DNA from: Streptomyces vietnamensis
GTDB lineage: Bacteria > Actinomycetota > Actinomycetes > Streptomycetales > Streptomycetaceae
Direction: 5' to 3'
NCBI RefSeq assembly: GCF_000830005.1
Contig: NZ_CP010407.1
Coordinates: 3,887,001 to 3,951,000, forward strand
Length of the DNA stretch: 64,000 nucleotides
Numbering within the stretch: the first letter of the stretch is position 1; every line of letters starts with the position of its first letter. Below, one piece after another: positions 42,650 through 51,519 of the stretch. A program made the position numbers and the translations under genes. Below the pieces are notes generated by a model. That model had not been told where the DNA came from. It did no database searches and saw nothing but the letters and a program-made list of their open reading frames with translations.

Positions 42650-43387
42650 ATGATCACGCCTCGTTCCGCGGCCGTGCCGGCCCCCGCCGTCATGCCCCCC
42701 ACTCACCGCCGCCCCTGGGCGGCCGCCTTCCGCGGCCTGATCGCCCTGTCCGCGGCGGCGGGCATCGTCATCGAGTGCGCGTACGGAGACGTGCTCGTCG
42801 TCCTGAGCTTCTTCACCATCTGGTCGAACATCCTGGTCGCCGTCGTCCTCGGCCGGGGCGCCGTCCACGCCTGGACCCGCCGCCCGCCGCTGCCCGCGCT
42901 GTGGACCGGCGGCGTCCTGCTCTGCATCTCCGTCGTCGGCCTCGTCTTCCACCTGGTCCTCGACAACGAGGCGAGCGAGTTCAACCAGGCCGCCGAGATC
43001 GCCCGCCTGACCGGCGCGAAGGCCGTCGCCAACCAGCTCCTCCACACCGTGACCCCGATCGGCACGGCCCTGGACTTCCTGCTCCTCACGGCGCCCGGCG
43101 CCCTCCGGTGGCGCCACGCGGCCCAGTGGCTCGCGGCCTCGGGCCTCTACTTCGCCTTCGCCCTGGTCCGCGGCGAGCTGATCTCCCCCGACGCGCCGAC
43201 CCGCTACACGTACCCGTTCCTCGACGTCACCGTCCACGGCTACGGAGGCGTCCTGGTCAACGCCGTCGTGCTCGGCGCGGCCTTCTACGTCCTCGGCCTC
43301 GCGATCGTCGGCCTGGACCGCATCCGACCCGCGCCGAGGCCCCGCGAATACCGGATTTCGTCTGAGCGCGCGCGTGGGCTAAAGTAA
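42650..43387 (+). CDS. Pr6Pr family integral membrane protein
   Basis: A 245-residue protein with six predicted helices, including AFRGLIALSAAAGIVIECAY, VVLSFFTIWSNILVAVVLGR and VNAVVLGAAFYVLGLAIVGL. FFTIWSNILV and the YPFLDV stretch near the end are marks of the Pr6Pr/AIG1-like (FAR-17a-related) family. The role is unknown. The ATG is 6 bases after TACGGT and has GGGGG upstream, so either a leaderless start or a weak ribosome site is possible. It may be co-transcribed with the phosphoesterase gene. Confidence 0.82.
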   Translation: MITPRSAAVPAPAVMPPTHRRPWAAAFRGLIALSAAAGIVIECAYGDVLVVLSFFTIWSNILVAVVLGRGAVHAWTRRPPLPALWTGGVLLCISVVGLVFHLVLDNEASEFNQAAEIARLTGAKAVANQLLHTVTPIGTALDFLLLTAPGALRWRHAAQWLAASGLYFAFALVRGELISPDAPTRYTYPFLDVTVHGYGGVLVNAVVLGAAFYVLGLAIVGLDRIRPAPRPREYRISSERARGLK

Positions 43388-43425
43388 TCGATGTCGCCGG
43401 GAAGTGAAGAACAAACCAGCGACAT

Positions 43426-43499
43426 CGGGGTGTAGCGCAGCTTGGCAGCGCGCTTCGTTCGGGACGAAGAGGTCGTGGGTTCAAATCCCGCCACCCCGA
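43426..43499 (+). tRNA. tRNA-Pro (anticodon CGG)
   Basis: A full cloverleaf: acceptor CGGGGTG pairs with CACCCCG, D arm GCGC...GCGC, anticodon stem CTTCG/CGAAG around TTCGGGA (anticodon CGG, reading CCG), and T arm GTGGG-TTCAAAT-CCCGC. The discriminator is A and CCA is not encoded. A terminator follows 12 bases later. No integrase gene is nearby. Confidence 0.97.
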
Positions 43500-43511
43500 C
43501 AGCCGCAAGAC

Positions 43512-43553
43512 CCTCAGGGGCCTGATCCGCGAAAGCGGGTCGGGCCCCTGAGG
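43512..43553 (+). terminator. Terminator after tRNA-Pro
   Basis: CCTCAGGGGCC and complement form an 11-bp stem with an inner, partly paired TGATCCGC/GCGGGTCG segment and a GAAA loop. GTTTC follows. Confidence 0.82.
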
Positions 43554-43560
43554 CGTTTCC

Positions 43561-43649
43561 GGGAGGTCCGCGGGGCGCCCCAGGGAGATCTGCGGGGGCG
43601 ACCCCGGGAGGTCCGCGGGCGCCCCAGGGAGATTTGCGGGGGTGCCCCC
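43561..43649. repeat. Two ~45-bp direct repeats
   Basis: Two adjacent copies of GGGAGGTCCGCGGGGCGCCC continuing into CAGGGAGATCTGCGGGGGCG, about 90% identical. They lie just after the tRNA terminator. The remaining ~155 bases before the glycosyltransferase gene hold no gene that I can support. Confidence 0.85.
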
Positions 43650-43805
43650 TGGCCGTCGCTCCCGTCACCGCGGCCGGCTGGGTCAGGCCCCGGGACGCGG
43701 GAGCGGTGCTGCGTACCGTCCGTTCCGGGTGCGCGACCGAGATCGCCGGTCTCGCGTCTCCGGAACAGGGCGCGCAGGACCGGCGGGGGTTTCCGAGCAG
43801 TGGGC

Positions 43806-44714
43806 CTAGATCACCGGGGGGCGGCCCAGGCGGGTCATGTGGAGGACCGTGGTCCAGCGCATCGGGGTGCGGGGGCCGCAGGAGCGGCGGACGCCCTCCG
43901 CGAAGCCGCCGAACCAGGCCTTGAGGCCCGGCAGGGAGCGGGTGCGGGCCAGGGTCAGGAGGGTCCAGACGCCCAGGTAGACGGGGACGAGGAGGGCCGG
44001 GAGATTGCGCTTGGCCAGCCAGACTCGGTTGCGGGCGGTCATCCGGTAGTAGACGGCGTGCCGGGCCGGGCTGGTCTTCGGGTGCTGGAGCAGCAGCTTC
44101 GGCTCGTAGATGACCTTCCAGCCGGCGTCCAGGGCGCGCCAGGCGAGGTCGGTCTCCTCGTGGGTGAAGAAGAAGTCCTCCGGCCAGCCGCCGATCTCGT
44201 CCAGCATGCGCATCGACAGGCCGTGGCCGCCGCCGAGGAAGGTGGTGACCTCGCCGCCGCGCAGCGGGTCCTTCGCGCCGAGGCGCGGGACGTGCCGGCG
44301 CTGCGTCTCGCCCGTCTCGTCGGCGATGCGGAACGACACGACGCCGAGGGTCGGGTCCCCGTCGTACAGATCCGCCAGGCGGCGGAAGACGTCCTTGTCG
44401 ACGAGGAGGCCGTCGTCGTCGAGGTCGACCACGACGTCGACGTCGCCGAAGGCCCGCAGCGTCTCGATCGCGACGTTGCGGCCGCCCGAGACGCCTCTGT
44501 TCTCGGGGAGTTCGACCCCCGTCACGCCCTCGGGCAGGGCCGGGAGCGACCCGGTGCCGTTGCCGACGACGACGATCCGGGCGGCGGGCTCGTCCTGTCC
44601 CGCCACGGCGTCGAGCAGCGCCCGCAGCTCGGCGGGGCGCGTGCCCATCGTCAGTACCGCCACACCTACACGCGGTCGCGCCACGACCCACTCCGTCTCA
44701 TCGCCCATGTCCAC
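43806..44714 (-). CDS. Family 2 glycosyltransferase
   Basis: A 302-residue GT-A enzyme: VGVAVLTMGTRPAELRALLD, then VVVDLDDDGLLV (the DxD metal site), GGGHGLSMRMLDEIGGWPED, and EETDLAWRALDAGWKVIYEP, the usual acceptor and base motif. The C-terminal region, about residues 220-270 (NLPALLVPVYLGVWTLLTLA), is hydrophobic and may sit on the membrane. It probably transfers a sugar to a cell-surface polymer. The ATG at 44714 or 44708 could be used. It is divergent from the kinase gene. Confidence 0.9.
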   Translation of the reverse strand: MDMGDETEWVVARPRVGVAVLTMGTRPAELRALLDAVAGQDEPAARIVVVGNGTGSLPALPEGVTGVELPENRGVSGGRNVAIETLRAFGDVDVVVDLDDDGLLVDKDVFRRLADLYDGDPTLGVVSFRIADETGETQRRHVPRLGAKDPLRGGEVTTFLGGGHGLSMRMLDEIGGWPEDFFFTHEETDLAWRALDAGWKVIYEPKLLLQHPKTSPARHAVYYRMTARNRVWLAKRNLPALLVPVYLGVWTLLTLARTRSLPGLKAWFGGFAEGVRRSCGPRTPMRWTTVLHMTRLGRPPVI

Positions 44715-44893
44715 CGAACTCGCTCCGGGCCGCGATGCTAACCGGCCGGGGACACCTTCCGTTCACCCGGACCACGGGTGTCGTGCACCGGTGGGAGGCG
44801 TGGAGGGGGGCGCGCGGCGAGGGGCGGGGGCGGGCGGCTCTACGCTGGTGCCCTTCCGTCATGTTGATCGATCGTCGAAAGGGTGGTCTCCAG

Positions 44894-46081
44894 GTGCTGG
44901 TCGCGGACCGATATCGGCTTCATGTGTGTATCGGCCGGGGCGGCATGGGCGAGGTGTGGCAGGCCACCGACGAGGTCCTGGGCCGGGCCGTGGCCGTGAA
45001 GCTGATGCTGGCCCAGGCGACCGACCCGTCCGCCGGCGACCGCTTCCGCCTGGAGGCGCAGACCGCCGCGCGGCTGAGCCACCCGCATGTGGTGGGCGTC
45101 TTCGACTTCGGCACGTGGGACGAGAAGCTGTTCCTGGTCATGGAGTTGGTGGAGGGCGACAGCCTCCAGGGGAGCCCCTCCGAGCCGATGGTCCTGCCCG
45201 CCGAGCGGGTCGCGGTGGTCGCCGCGCACGCCGCCGCCGGGCTCGCGGCCGCGCACCGACAGGGCGTGGTGCACCGGGACATCAAGCCGGGGAACCTGCT
45301 GGTCGACGCCGAGGGCACGGTGAAGCTGGCCGACTTCGGCATCGCGCGGTTCGTCGACGACCCCTCGGCCGCGCTCACGACGACGGGTCAGATCGTGGGC
45401 ACGGGGCTCTACCTCGCGCCCGAGCGGGCCCTCGGGCAGCCCGCGTCGCCCGCCTCCGACGTGTACTCGTTGGGCTGCGTCCTGTACCAACTCCTCACCG
45501 GGAGACCGCCGTTCCGCGCGGACACGGCAACGGCCCTGCTGTACCAGCACATCGACACCCCGCCGGTGCCGCCGAGCCGGCTCGGCGCGCTGCTGCCGCC
45601 CGACTTCGAGACGTACCTGCTGAGTCTGCTCGCCAAGCAGCCGGAGCAGCGGCCCTCCGCGCAGGCGATCGCGGACTGGTTCTCCTCCGGCGCCTGGCGT
45701 GGGACCGGATACCCCGGGGCCGCTCCGGTCCGTCCCCAGGCCCCCCAGGCCCCCCAGATGCCTCAGACGGCCCACACGTCCCATACTCCCCATCAGCCCG
45801 CCGGGCACGCCCCGGGCCAGGCCCACGCGCCCCGTCAGCCCGCCGGGCACGCCCCCATGCCGATGCCCGCACCCGTGCACACGCCCGCGCCGACCCCGCC
45901 GCCGATGAACCGGCCGCCGGTGACCCGGCCCGCGCCCGCCGCCCGGCGGCGCCAGAGCCAGCCGAGCACCGGTGCCGCGCTCGCGGAGCTCTCCCGGCGC
46001 CGTCCGCGCAAGACGGCCGCGGTGGCCGGGGCCATCGCCTTCGTGGTCTTCCTGATCATCGGGATGGCCTGGCTGTCCTAG
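44894..46081 (+). CDS. Tail-anchored Ser/Thr protein kinase (Hanks type)
   Basis: A 395-residue PknB-type kinase. Gly-rich loop GRGGMGEVW, Lys36 (VAVKLM), catalytic Asp129 (HRDIKPGN) and DFG Asp147. An activation loop with Thr residues (TTTGQIVGTGLYLAPE) follows. A Pro/His-rich linker (about residues 275-345) leads to one membrane helix at the very C-terminus (AVAGAIAFVVFLIIGMAWLS), with no extracellular sensor. The GTG at 44894 has AAAGGGTGG upstream; an ATG 33 bases earlier is possible. Its stop codon coincides with the left edge of a palindromic element. Confidence 0.93.
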   Translation: MLVADRYRLHVCIGRGGMGEVWQATDEVLGRAVAVKLMLAQATDPSAGDRFRLEAQTAARLSHPHVVGVFDFGTWDEKLFLVMELVEGDSLQGSPSEPMVLPAERVAVVAAHAAAGLAAAHRQGVVHRDIKPGNLLVDAEGTVKLADFGIARFVDDPSAALTTTGQIVGTGLYLAPERALGQPASPASDVYSLGCVLYQLLTGRPPFRADTATALLYQHIDTPPVPPSRLGALLPPDFETYLLSLLAKQPEQRPSAQAIADWFSSGAWRGTGYPGAAPVRPQAPQAPQMPQTAHTSHTPHQPAGHAPGQAHAPRQPAGHAPMPMPAPVHTPAPTPPPMNRPPVTRPAPAARRRQSQPSTGAALAELSRRRPRKTAAVAGAIAFVVFLIIGMAWLS

Positions 46082-46243
46082 GGCCTGTCTGACCATTCGC
46101 GTCGGATCAGGCCGGGGCGTCCGGTGCGTGCGATCGGCGTGCGGCCGGGACGCCCTCGTAGCGGAGCTACTTGGGCGTTTCGGCCGTGCGGCGAGCGTGC
46201 GTGCCGGGCGGGCCGGACCCGACGGGAATGGCCAGACAGGCCC
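46081..46243. mobile_element. 163-bp palindromic MITE-like element
   Basis: An imperfect palindrome over its whole length. The ends, GGGCCTGTCTGACCATTC and the complement of GAATGGCCAGACAGGCCC, match at 16 of 18 positions, and the similarity continues to a centre at GTAGCGGAGCTAC (46158-46170). A TA dinucleotide flanks both sides (CTAG left, CTAA right), consistent with insertion at a YTAR-like target. It has no coding capacity of its own. It abuts the kinase stop codon. Confidence 0.7.
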
Positions 46244-46261
46244 TAAGGGCCTCGCGCCCGC

Positions 46262-46543
46262 TCAGTACAGCCTCGGCGCCATCACGTGCGGCTCCTCGTC
46301 CCCCTCCGTGAGCAGCAGGCAGCGCGGTACGCCGGGCCCCGGGGTCGCGCGTACCGTCACCGGCGTCGGCGGGTCGGTGGGCAGCTCGATCGCGAGGGCG
46401 ACCGGCCGGTCGTCGCGGGTCGTGGCGTGACCGGTCTCCTTGCCGTCGACGAGGACCTCGACGACCGGGGTGTGCCCGGTCTGGACCGTCGCGGAGACCG
46501 AGTGCCCGAGGTAGTCGATGTGGAAGTGGTGGCGTGCCCTCAT
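46262..46543 (-). CDS. Hypothetical 93-residue protein
   Basis: Begins MRARHHFHIDYLGHSVSATV and is predicted mostly beta-stranded (GHTPVVEVLVDGKETGH, PTPVTVRATPGPGVPRCLLL). It ends PHVMAPRLY. A perfect GGAGG lies seven bases before the ATG, which supports a real gene. No family recognised. It is divergent from the alkyl sulfatase gene and could be functionally linked to it. Confidence 0.65.
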   Translation of the reverse strand: MRARHHFHIDYLGHSVSATVQTGHTPVVEVLVDGKETGHATTRDDRPVALAIELPTDPPTPVTVRATPGPGVPRCLLLTEGDEEPHVMAPRLY

Positions 46544-46714
46544 GGGCCACCTCCGAACCGCAGGAGTGGGGCGCGTACCGCCGGAGGAGGACGCGTACCT
46601 CAAGACTAGGCACGGTCCCGCGGTCCCGCCGCTCCGAAGTGCGGTCGTAGTACCCCGGTGTTCAGATGGACCGGTACGCCGATCACCGCCCGCGCGGAAC
46701 GGAGCACCTGGCAC

Positions 46715-48553
46715 ATGAGCGACGCCCTGCCCTCCTTCGAGGACACGACCGACTTCGACAACGCCGACCGGGGCTTCCTCGGGGCGCTCGTCCCCGGTGT
46801 GGTGACGGCCTCCGACGGCCGCGTGGTCTGGGACAACGACGCCTACGACTTCCTCAAGGCGGAGTGCCCGGACACCGCGCACCCCAGTCTGTGGCGGCAG
46901 GGGCAGCTCTCCGCGCGCCAGGGCCTGTACGAGGTCACCGACGGCATCTACCAGGTCCGCGGCCTCGACATCTCCAACATGACGCTCGTCGAGGGCGAGC
47001 GCGGGGTGATCGTCATCGATCCGCTGATCTCCGTGGAGACGGCGGCCGCCGCCCTCGCGCTCTACAAGGAGCACCGCGGCGACCGGCCGGTCACCGGCGT
47101 GATCTACACCCACTCGCACGGCGACCACTTCGGCGGGGTCCGCGGCGTCCTCCCGCACGGCACCGAGGAGGGCGTCCCGATCCTCGCCCCCGCCGGCTTC
47201 CTGGAGCACGCGGTCAGCGAGAACGTGTACGCGGGCACCGCGATGACCCGCCGGGCGAGCTACATGTACGGCGTCGGCCTCCCGAAGGCCCCCGACGGCC
47301 AGATCGGCGTGGGCCTCGGCCAGGGCACCTCCACCGGCACCATCAGCCTGATCCCGCCGACCGTGGACATCACGGAGACCGGGCAGCAGGAGACGGTCGA
47401 CGGGGTGCGGATCGTGTTCCAGCTGACGCCGGGCACCGAGGCCCCGTCCGAGATGAACTTCCTCTTCCCCGACCACCGTGCCCTGTGCCTGGCGGAGAAC
47501 GCCACGCACAACATGCACAACGTGCTCACCCTGCGCGGCGCGGTCGTCCGCGACTCCCGGATCTGGGCGCACTACCTGGACGAGGCGATCGAGTACTTCA
47601 ACGGCCGGTACGACGTCGCCTTCGCCTCCCACCACTGGCCCACCTGGGGCCACGACGACGTGGTGCGGTTCCTGACCCAGCAGCGCGACCTCTACGCGTA
47701 CCTGCACGACCAGACCCTCCGCCTGCTCAACGAGGGGTTCACGGGCGTGGAGATCGCCGAGCGGATCGAACTGCCGCCGGCCCTGGAGAAGGCCTGGCAC
47801 GCCCGCGGCTACTACGGCTCCCTCAACCACAACAGCAAGGCGGTCTACCAGCGGTACCTCGGCTGGTACGACGGCAACCCGGCCCACCTGTGGGAGCACC
47901 CGCCCGTGGAGCTCGCGCGGCGGTACGTGGACGTGGCCGGCGGCCCCGCCGAGGCCCTCGCCAAGGCCCGCGCGTACGCCGAGGGCGGCGACCCGCGCTT
48001 CGCCGCGACCCTCCTCAACCACGTCGTCTTCGCCGATCCCGGGAACGAGGAGGCGAAGCAGGCCCTCGCCGGGGTGTACGAGACGCTCGGGTACGGCTCC
48101 GAGAACGCGACCTGGCGGAACTTCTACCTGCGCGGCGCCCAGGAGCTCCGGCAGGGCGTCACGGGCGAGATGGTCGACATGACCAACCCCGAGATGGCGA
48201 TGGCCCTCACCGTCCCCATGCTGATCGACTCGATCGCCATCGCGATCGACGGGCCGCGCGCCTGGGACGAGGACCTGACCATCGACCTGGTGATGCTCGA
48301 CGGCGTCGCGGACGCGGGCGAGCGGCACCGGCTCACCCTGCACAACGGCGCCCTCACCCACCGGGTGGTCGCCGAGCCCCGGACGCCCGCCGGGCTGACG
48401 CTCGCCCTCGGGAAGGTCCAGCTCCTCGGCCTCCTCGCCGGGAAGGGCGTCCAGGAGCTCGGGATCGAGGCGGAGGGCGACCCGGCGCTGCTCTCCCGCC
48501 TCTTCTCGTACGTGACGAGGCCCGACGCCCGGTTCCCGATCGTCACGCCGTGA
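46715..48553 (+). CDS. Alkyl/aryl sulfatase, SdsA1-like metallo-beta-lactamase
   Basis: A 612-residue enzyme that cleaves alkyl sulfates such as SDS. The dinuclear zinc motif THSHGDHFGG gives His133, His135, Asp137 and His138; further ligands lie in LCLAENATHNMHNV and FASHHWPTWG. The middle dimerisation region (about 370-480) and the SCP2-like C-terminal domain (about 490-612; DEDLTIDLVMLDG, LGKVQLLGLLAGKG) complete the family layout. No signal peptide is seen. The ATG at 46715 begins just before conserved sequence. Confidence 0.93.
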   Translation: MSDALPSFEDTTDFDNADRGFLGALVPGVVTASDGRVVWDNDAYDFLKAECPDTAHPSLWRQGQLSARQGLYEVTDGIYQVRGLDISNMTLVEGERGVIVIDPLISVETAAAALALYKEHRGDRPVTGVIYTHSHGDHFGGVRGVLPHGTEEGVPILAPAGFLEHAVSENVYAGTAMTRRASYMYGVGLPKAPDGQIGVGLGQGTSTGTISLIPPTVDITETGQQETVDGVRIVFQLTPGTEAPSEMNFLFPDHRALCLAENATHNMHNVLTLRGAVVRDSRIWAHYLDEAIEYFNGRYDVAFASHHWPTWGHDDVVRFLTQQRDLYAYLHDQTLRLLNEGFTGVEIAERIELPPALEKAWHARGYYGSLNHNSKAVYQRYLGWYDGNPAHLWEHPPVELARRYVDVAGGPAEALAKARAYAEGGDPRFAATLLNHVVFADPGNEEAKQALAGVYETLGYGSENATWRNFYLRGAQELRQGVTGEMVDMTNPEMAMALTVPMLIDSIAIAIDGPRAWDEDLTIDLVMLDGVADAGERHRLTLHNGALTHRVVAEPRTPAGLTLALGKVQLLGLLAGKGVQELGIEAEGDPALLSRLFSYVTRPDARFPIVTP

Positions 48554-48608
48554 CCGGCGCCGTCCCCCGGTGACTTCTGCGCCGGTCGCCCGTGACCGGG
48601 GCGGGACC

Positions 48609-50045
48609 TCAGAGCTCGCCCGCCAGCGCGAACAGGCCGCGCCTCGCGCCCTCCTCGTAGGCGCTCCGCAGCTCCGGGTCGACGAGCAGCGCCCCCAGGG
48701 CCTCCTCGCCACGCGCGCGCGTGACCAGGCAGTACTCCGCAGGCCGGTACGAGGTGTCGAAGACCGAGCTGCGCAACAGGTCCACCGCGCCCAGGAGATG
48801 GGCCGCCGCGTCACGGCGGCCCTCCAGCGCCCGCATCTGGGCCAGGAGTTCCGCCGCGCAGGCCGCGCCCACCGCGGAACCGAGCCGCAGATGCTCGCGC
48901 AGGGCCCTCCTGGCGTACTCCGCGGCCCGCTCCCGTTCCCCGTCCCAGGCGCCGAGTTCGGCCCGCACGTGGTACGCCCAGGCCTCGGCGCACATGTCGC
49001 GGCCCACCCAGGCCCGCCGGCTCTCGTGGTCCAGGTCCCCCTGGTCCAGGGCCTCCTGGGCGGCCTCCGGGTCGGAGCGGCACAGGGAGAGCGCGAGCCC
49101 GACCCAGCACGCCCGCCGGGTCGGCCCGAACTCCGGGTGCTCCTCCATCAGGGCGAGGGCCTCCCGGAATTCGGCCGCCGCCGCGCGCGTACGCCCCTGG
49201 TAGAGGGCGGTCGCGCCGCGCAGATGGGCCAGGAGCGCCAGGCAGCGCTCGTCGCCGTCCCGTACGGCCGCCGCCCAGGCCTGGGCGAGGAGCGGGTCGG
49301 CGTCCTCGGGGCGGCCCGACTCCAGCTCCAGGAAGGCGGCGAGCCACAGGGCGCGGGCGGGCGGCGGCCCGGGGTGCAGGTGGAGGGCGTGCCGCAGCCG
49401 GGAGCGGCCCTCGGCGATCCGCCCGCAGGCCACCCACAGGAACCACAGGGAGACCGCGATCTCGACGGACGTCTCGGCCTCGGCGCTCGGCGAGAGCGGC
49501 GCGGTCGTCGGGTCCATGGCGGCGGCCAGGTCGGGCAGTTCGCGCAGCGCGAGGTCCCGGGCGTCGAGCTGCCGGCCCCGCTGCCACCAGTCGGCGGCCC
49601 GCCGGGCCACCTTCACGCACCACCTGCGGTGGTGCAGGAGGACGGCCCAGCGGTCGCCGCGCGCGGTGAGCCGGCGGGCGCCGACGGCCCGCATCGGGTG
49701 CGGCATCCAGTAGCGGGGCAGGCCGTCCTCGCCGTCGAAGAGGTCGTCGACGGGGAGGAGGGCGAGGGGTGCGAGCCGGTCGAGGACCTGCTGGATCCGT
49801 CCGGCGGGCAGCGTGCCGGAGGCGCAGACCTCGCGGACGGCCTCCCGGCCGAAGGCGCCCTCGAAGACGGAGAGGCGCTCCCACAGGAGCTGTTCGGCGG
49901 GGCCGCAGCTCTCGTAGCCGCGCTCGGCCGCGGCGATCTGGTCAAGACCGACCGTCTCGCCCCACAGCAGTTCGGTCTCCGGTGGTTCTCCTGCCCACAT
50001 GTGCTCCGGCCCCCGTGTCGGTTCTCCGCCCTTCTCCTGTGACAT
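48609..50045 (-). CDS. TPR/winged-helix protein related to AfsR/LuxR-type regulators, lacking ATPase and DNA-binding domains
   Basis: A 478-residue protein. The first 150 residues (AEQLLWERLSVFEGAFGREA, ASGTLPAGRIQQVLDRLAPL, and PRYWMPHPMRAVGARRL) match the winged-helix segment that follows NB-ARC domains in large ATPase regulators. The rest is TPR-like (repeats of about 40 residues with Ala/Leu/Arg/Glu). No P-loop and no helix-turn-helix are present. It may be a natural adaptor or a shortened relative of a regulator. It is divergent from the Lrp-like gene. Confidence 0.7.
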   Translation of the reverse strand: MSQEKGGEPTRGPEHMWAGEPPETELLWGETVGLDQIAAAERGYESCGPAEQLLWERLSVFEGAFGREAVREVCASGTLPAGRIQQVLDRLAPLALLPVDDLFDGEDGLPRYWMPHPMRAVGARRLTARGDRWAVLLHHRRWCVKVARRAADWWQRGRQLDARDLALRELPDLAAAMDPTTAPLSPSAEAETSVEIAVSLWFLWVACGRIAEGRSRLRHALHLHPGPPPARALWLAAFLELESGRPEDADPLLAQAWAAAVRDGDERCLALLAHLRGATALYQGRTRAAAAEFREALALMEEHPEFGPTRRACWVGLALSLCRSDPEAAQEALDQGDLDHESRRAWVGRDMCAEAWAYHVRAELGAWDGERERAAEYARRALREHLRLGSAVGAACAAELLAQMRALEGRRDAAAHLLGAVDLLRSSVFDTSYRPAEYCLVTRARGEEALGALLVDPELRSAYEEGARRGLFALAGEL

Positions 50046-50164
50046 AGGACGGATTCAATGGAAATCGGCAGGCTTCGCGGCTTGAATGCCTGTGCCCCGG
50101 TCCACATCCTGGGGCCTTCCCGTGCCCGGACCCAGGGTTTCCCCGGGATCGACCAAGGAGGCAC

Positions 50165-51199
50165 ATGCATACCAGGGAATCCGTCCTGGGGGAGTCGGAT
50201 CTGGCACTGATCCACGCACTGCAGATAGCGCCGCGCGCCAGCTGGACCCAGCTCTCCGGCGTGCTCGCCGTGAGCCCGGACACCCTCGCCCGGCGCTGGG
50301 AGGCCCTCACCGCCGGGGGGTACGCCTGGAGTTCGATGCTCGCCGCCCGCCGCGGCACGGAGGCCACCCTGTACGCGTGGGTGGAGCTGGAGTGCGTCGC
50401 CGGAGCCGCCGAGACCACCGCGACCGAGGTCGCGGGCGACCCGTACACCCTCGGCGTCCACCAGGTGACCGGCGACGCCGATCTGATCCTGCTCGTCAAC
50501 TGCCCGGACCTGTACGCCCTCGACGGCTACCTCGCCGGGCGGGTGCGGCGGCTCCCCGGGGTGCTCAGGGCCCGCACGCAGGTCGTCACCCAGCTGCACA
50601 ACCGCCCGTACCGTTCGCGGATCGAGCAGCTCACCCCGGGGCAGGTGCAGCACCTCACCGAGATCACCGGCGGCGACCGGCGGACCCGGTCCCCCGCGCG
50701 CGCGTACCCGCCCGTCACGGAGCTCGACCAGCGGATCGTCGCGGAGCTGGCGGGGGACGCCCGGCGCAGCGCCGCCGAGCTGGCCCGGCAGTGCGGCACG
50801 AGCGAGTCGACCGTACGCCGCAGGCTGGACGCCCTCGGCGCGGCCGGCGGCTTCCACCACCACTGCCTGCCCGCCCCGCGCTTCTCCGGCCGGCCCGTGT
50901 GGGCGCTGGTCACCGCGGACGTACCGCCCCTGGACGTGACCGAGTCGGTGGTCTCGCTCGGCCGGCTGCGCCAGACCCGGGTGGTCACCTCGGTCACCGG
51001 GCCGCACAACCTGGCGCTCGCCATGTGGCTCCGTACCGTCGAGGAGCTCCACGACGTGACGGCGGCGCTCGTGCGGGCCGCGCCGGCGCTGCGGATCACC
51101 GGCACCGCGGTCTCCCTGCGCACCCACAAGATCGGCGCGCAGGTCCTCGGCCCGGACGGCCGCCGCACCCACCACATAAGGCCCGCGACCACCCCCTGA
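50165..51199 (+). CDS. Lrp/AsnC-family regulator with duplicated domains
   Basis: A 344-residue protein, about twice the usual size. Two helix-turn-helices are present: WTQLSGVLAVSPDTLARRWE near the N-terminus and SAAELARQCGTSESTVRRRL in the middle. Each is followed by a ligand-binding (RAM) half, DADLILLVNCPDLYALDGYL and GPHNLALAMWLRTVEELHDV. It probably senses an amino acid or related small molecule. AAGGAGG lies five bases before the ATG. It is divergent from the TPR gene and may regulate it. Confidence 0.9.
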   Translation: MHTRESVLGESDLALIHALQIAPRASWTQLSGVLAVSPDTLARRWEALTAGGYAWSSMLAARRGTEATLYAWVELECVAGAAETTATEVAGDPYTLGVHQVTGDADLILLVNCPDLYALDGYLAGRVRRLPGVLRARTQVVTQLHNRPYRSRIEQLTPGQVQHLTEITGGDRRTRSPARAYPPVTELDQRIVAELAGDARRSAAELARQCGTSESTVRRRLDALGAAGGFHHHCLPAPRFSGRPVWALVTADVPPLDVTESVVSLGRLRQTRVVTSVTGPHNLALAMWLRTVEELHDVTAALVRAAPALRITGTAVSLRTHKIGAQVLGPDGRRTHHIRPATTP

Positions 51200-51231
51200 C
51201 AGGGCGCCGGGGGCGTGTTCTGATGAGGGGC

Positions 51232-51519
51232 ATGGAGTTCGCCGTGTTCGTGACGCTGCCCGGCCTGGTCATCCTGCTGACCGTGATCGCCTTCGCCGAC
51301 CAGTTCCTCCGCATGACCGGACGCGGCAAGCGCACCGGGCAGGTCTCCTCGACGGGCTTCGAGCAGCTGCACGCGACCTTCTCGCCGGGCAAGCAGAACG
51401 AGCTCAAGGAGCGGCAGAGCGCCCTGGTACTGCGCGACGACGAGGAGGACGGCGCGCCGCCGCGCCACTCGACGGTGGACCTCGGCGGCGGACGGGCCGT
51501 CATCAGGATCAAGCGCTGA
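51232..51519 (+). CDS. DUF6191-type small membrane protein
   Basis: A 95-residue protein with one N-terminal helix (FAVFVTLPGLVILLTVIAFA), then FEQLHATFSPGKQNELKERQ and LRDDEEDGAPPRHSTVDLGG, a pattern I know from DUF6191 proteins of streptomycetes. The role is unknown. GAGGGG lies just upstream of the ATG at 51232. Its stop codon lies in the tandem repeat that also contains the stop codon of the opposing methyltransferase gene. Confidence 0.75.
   Translation: MEFAVFVTLPGLVILLTVIAFADQFLRMTGRGKRTGQVSSTGFEQLHATFSPGKQNELKERQSALVLRDDEEDGAPPRHSTVDLGGGRAVIRIKR

Noticed and set aside
43426..43499. tRNA-Pro as an attachment site for an integrated element
   Set aside because: No integrase, excisionase or downstream partial duplicate of the tRNA 3' end was seen in the window.
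46128..46430. A 100-codon plus-strand open frame after the kinase gene
   Set aside because: Its first third lies inside the palindromic element and the rest is antisense to a better supported gene with a GGAGG ribosome site.
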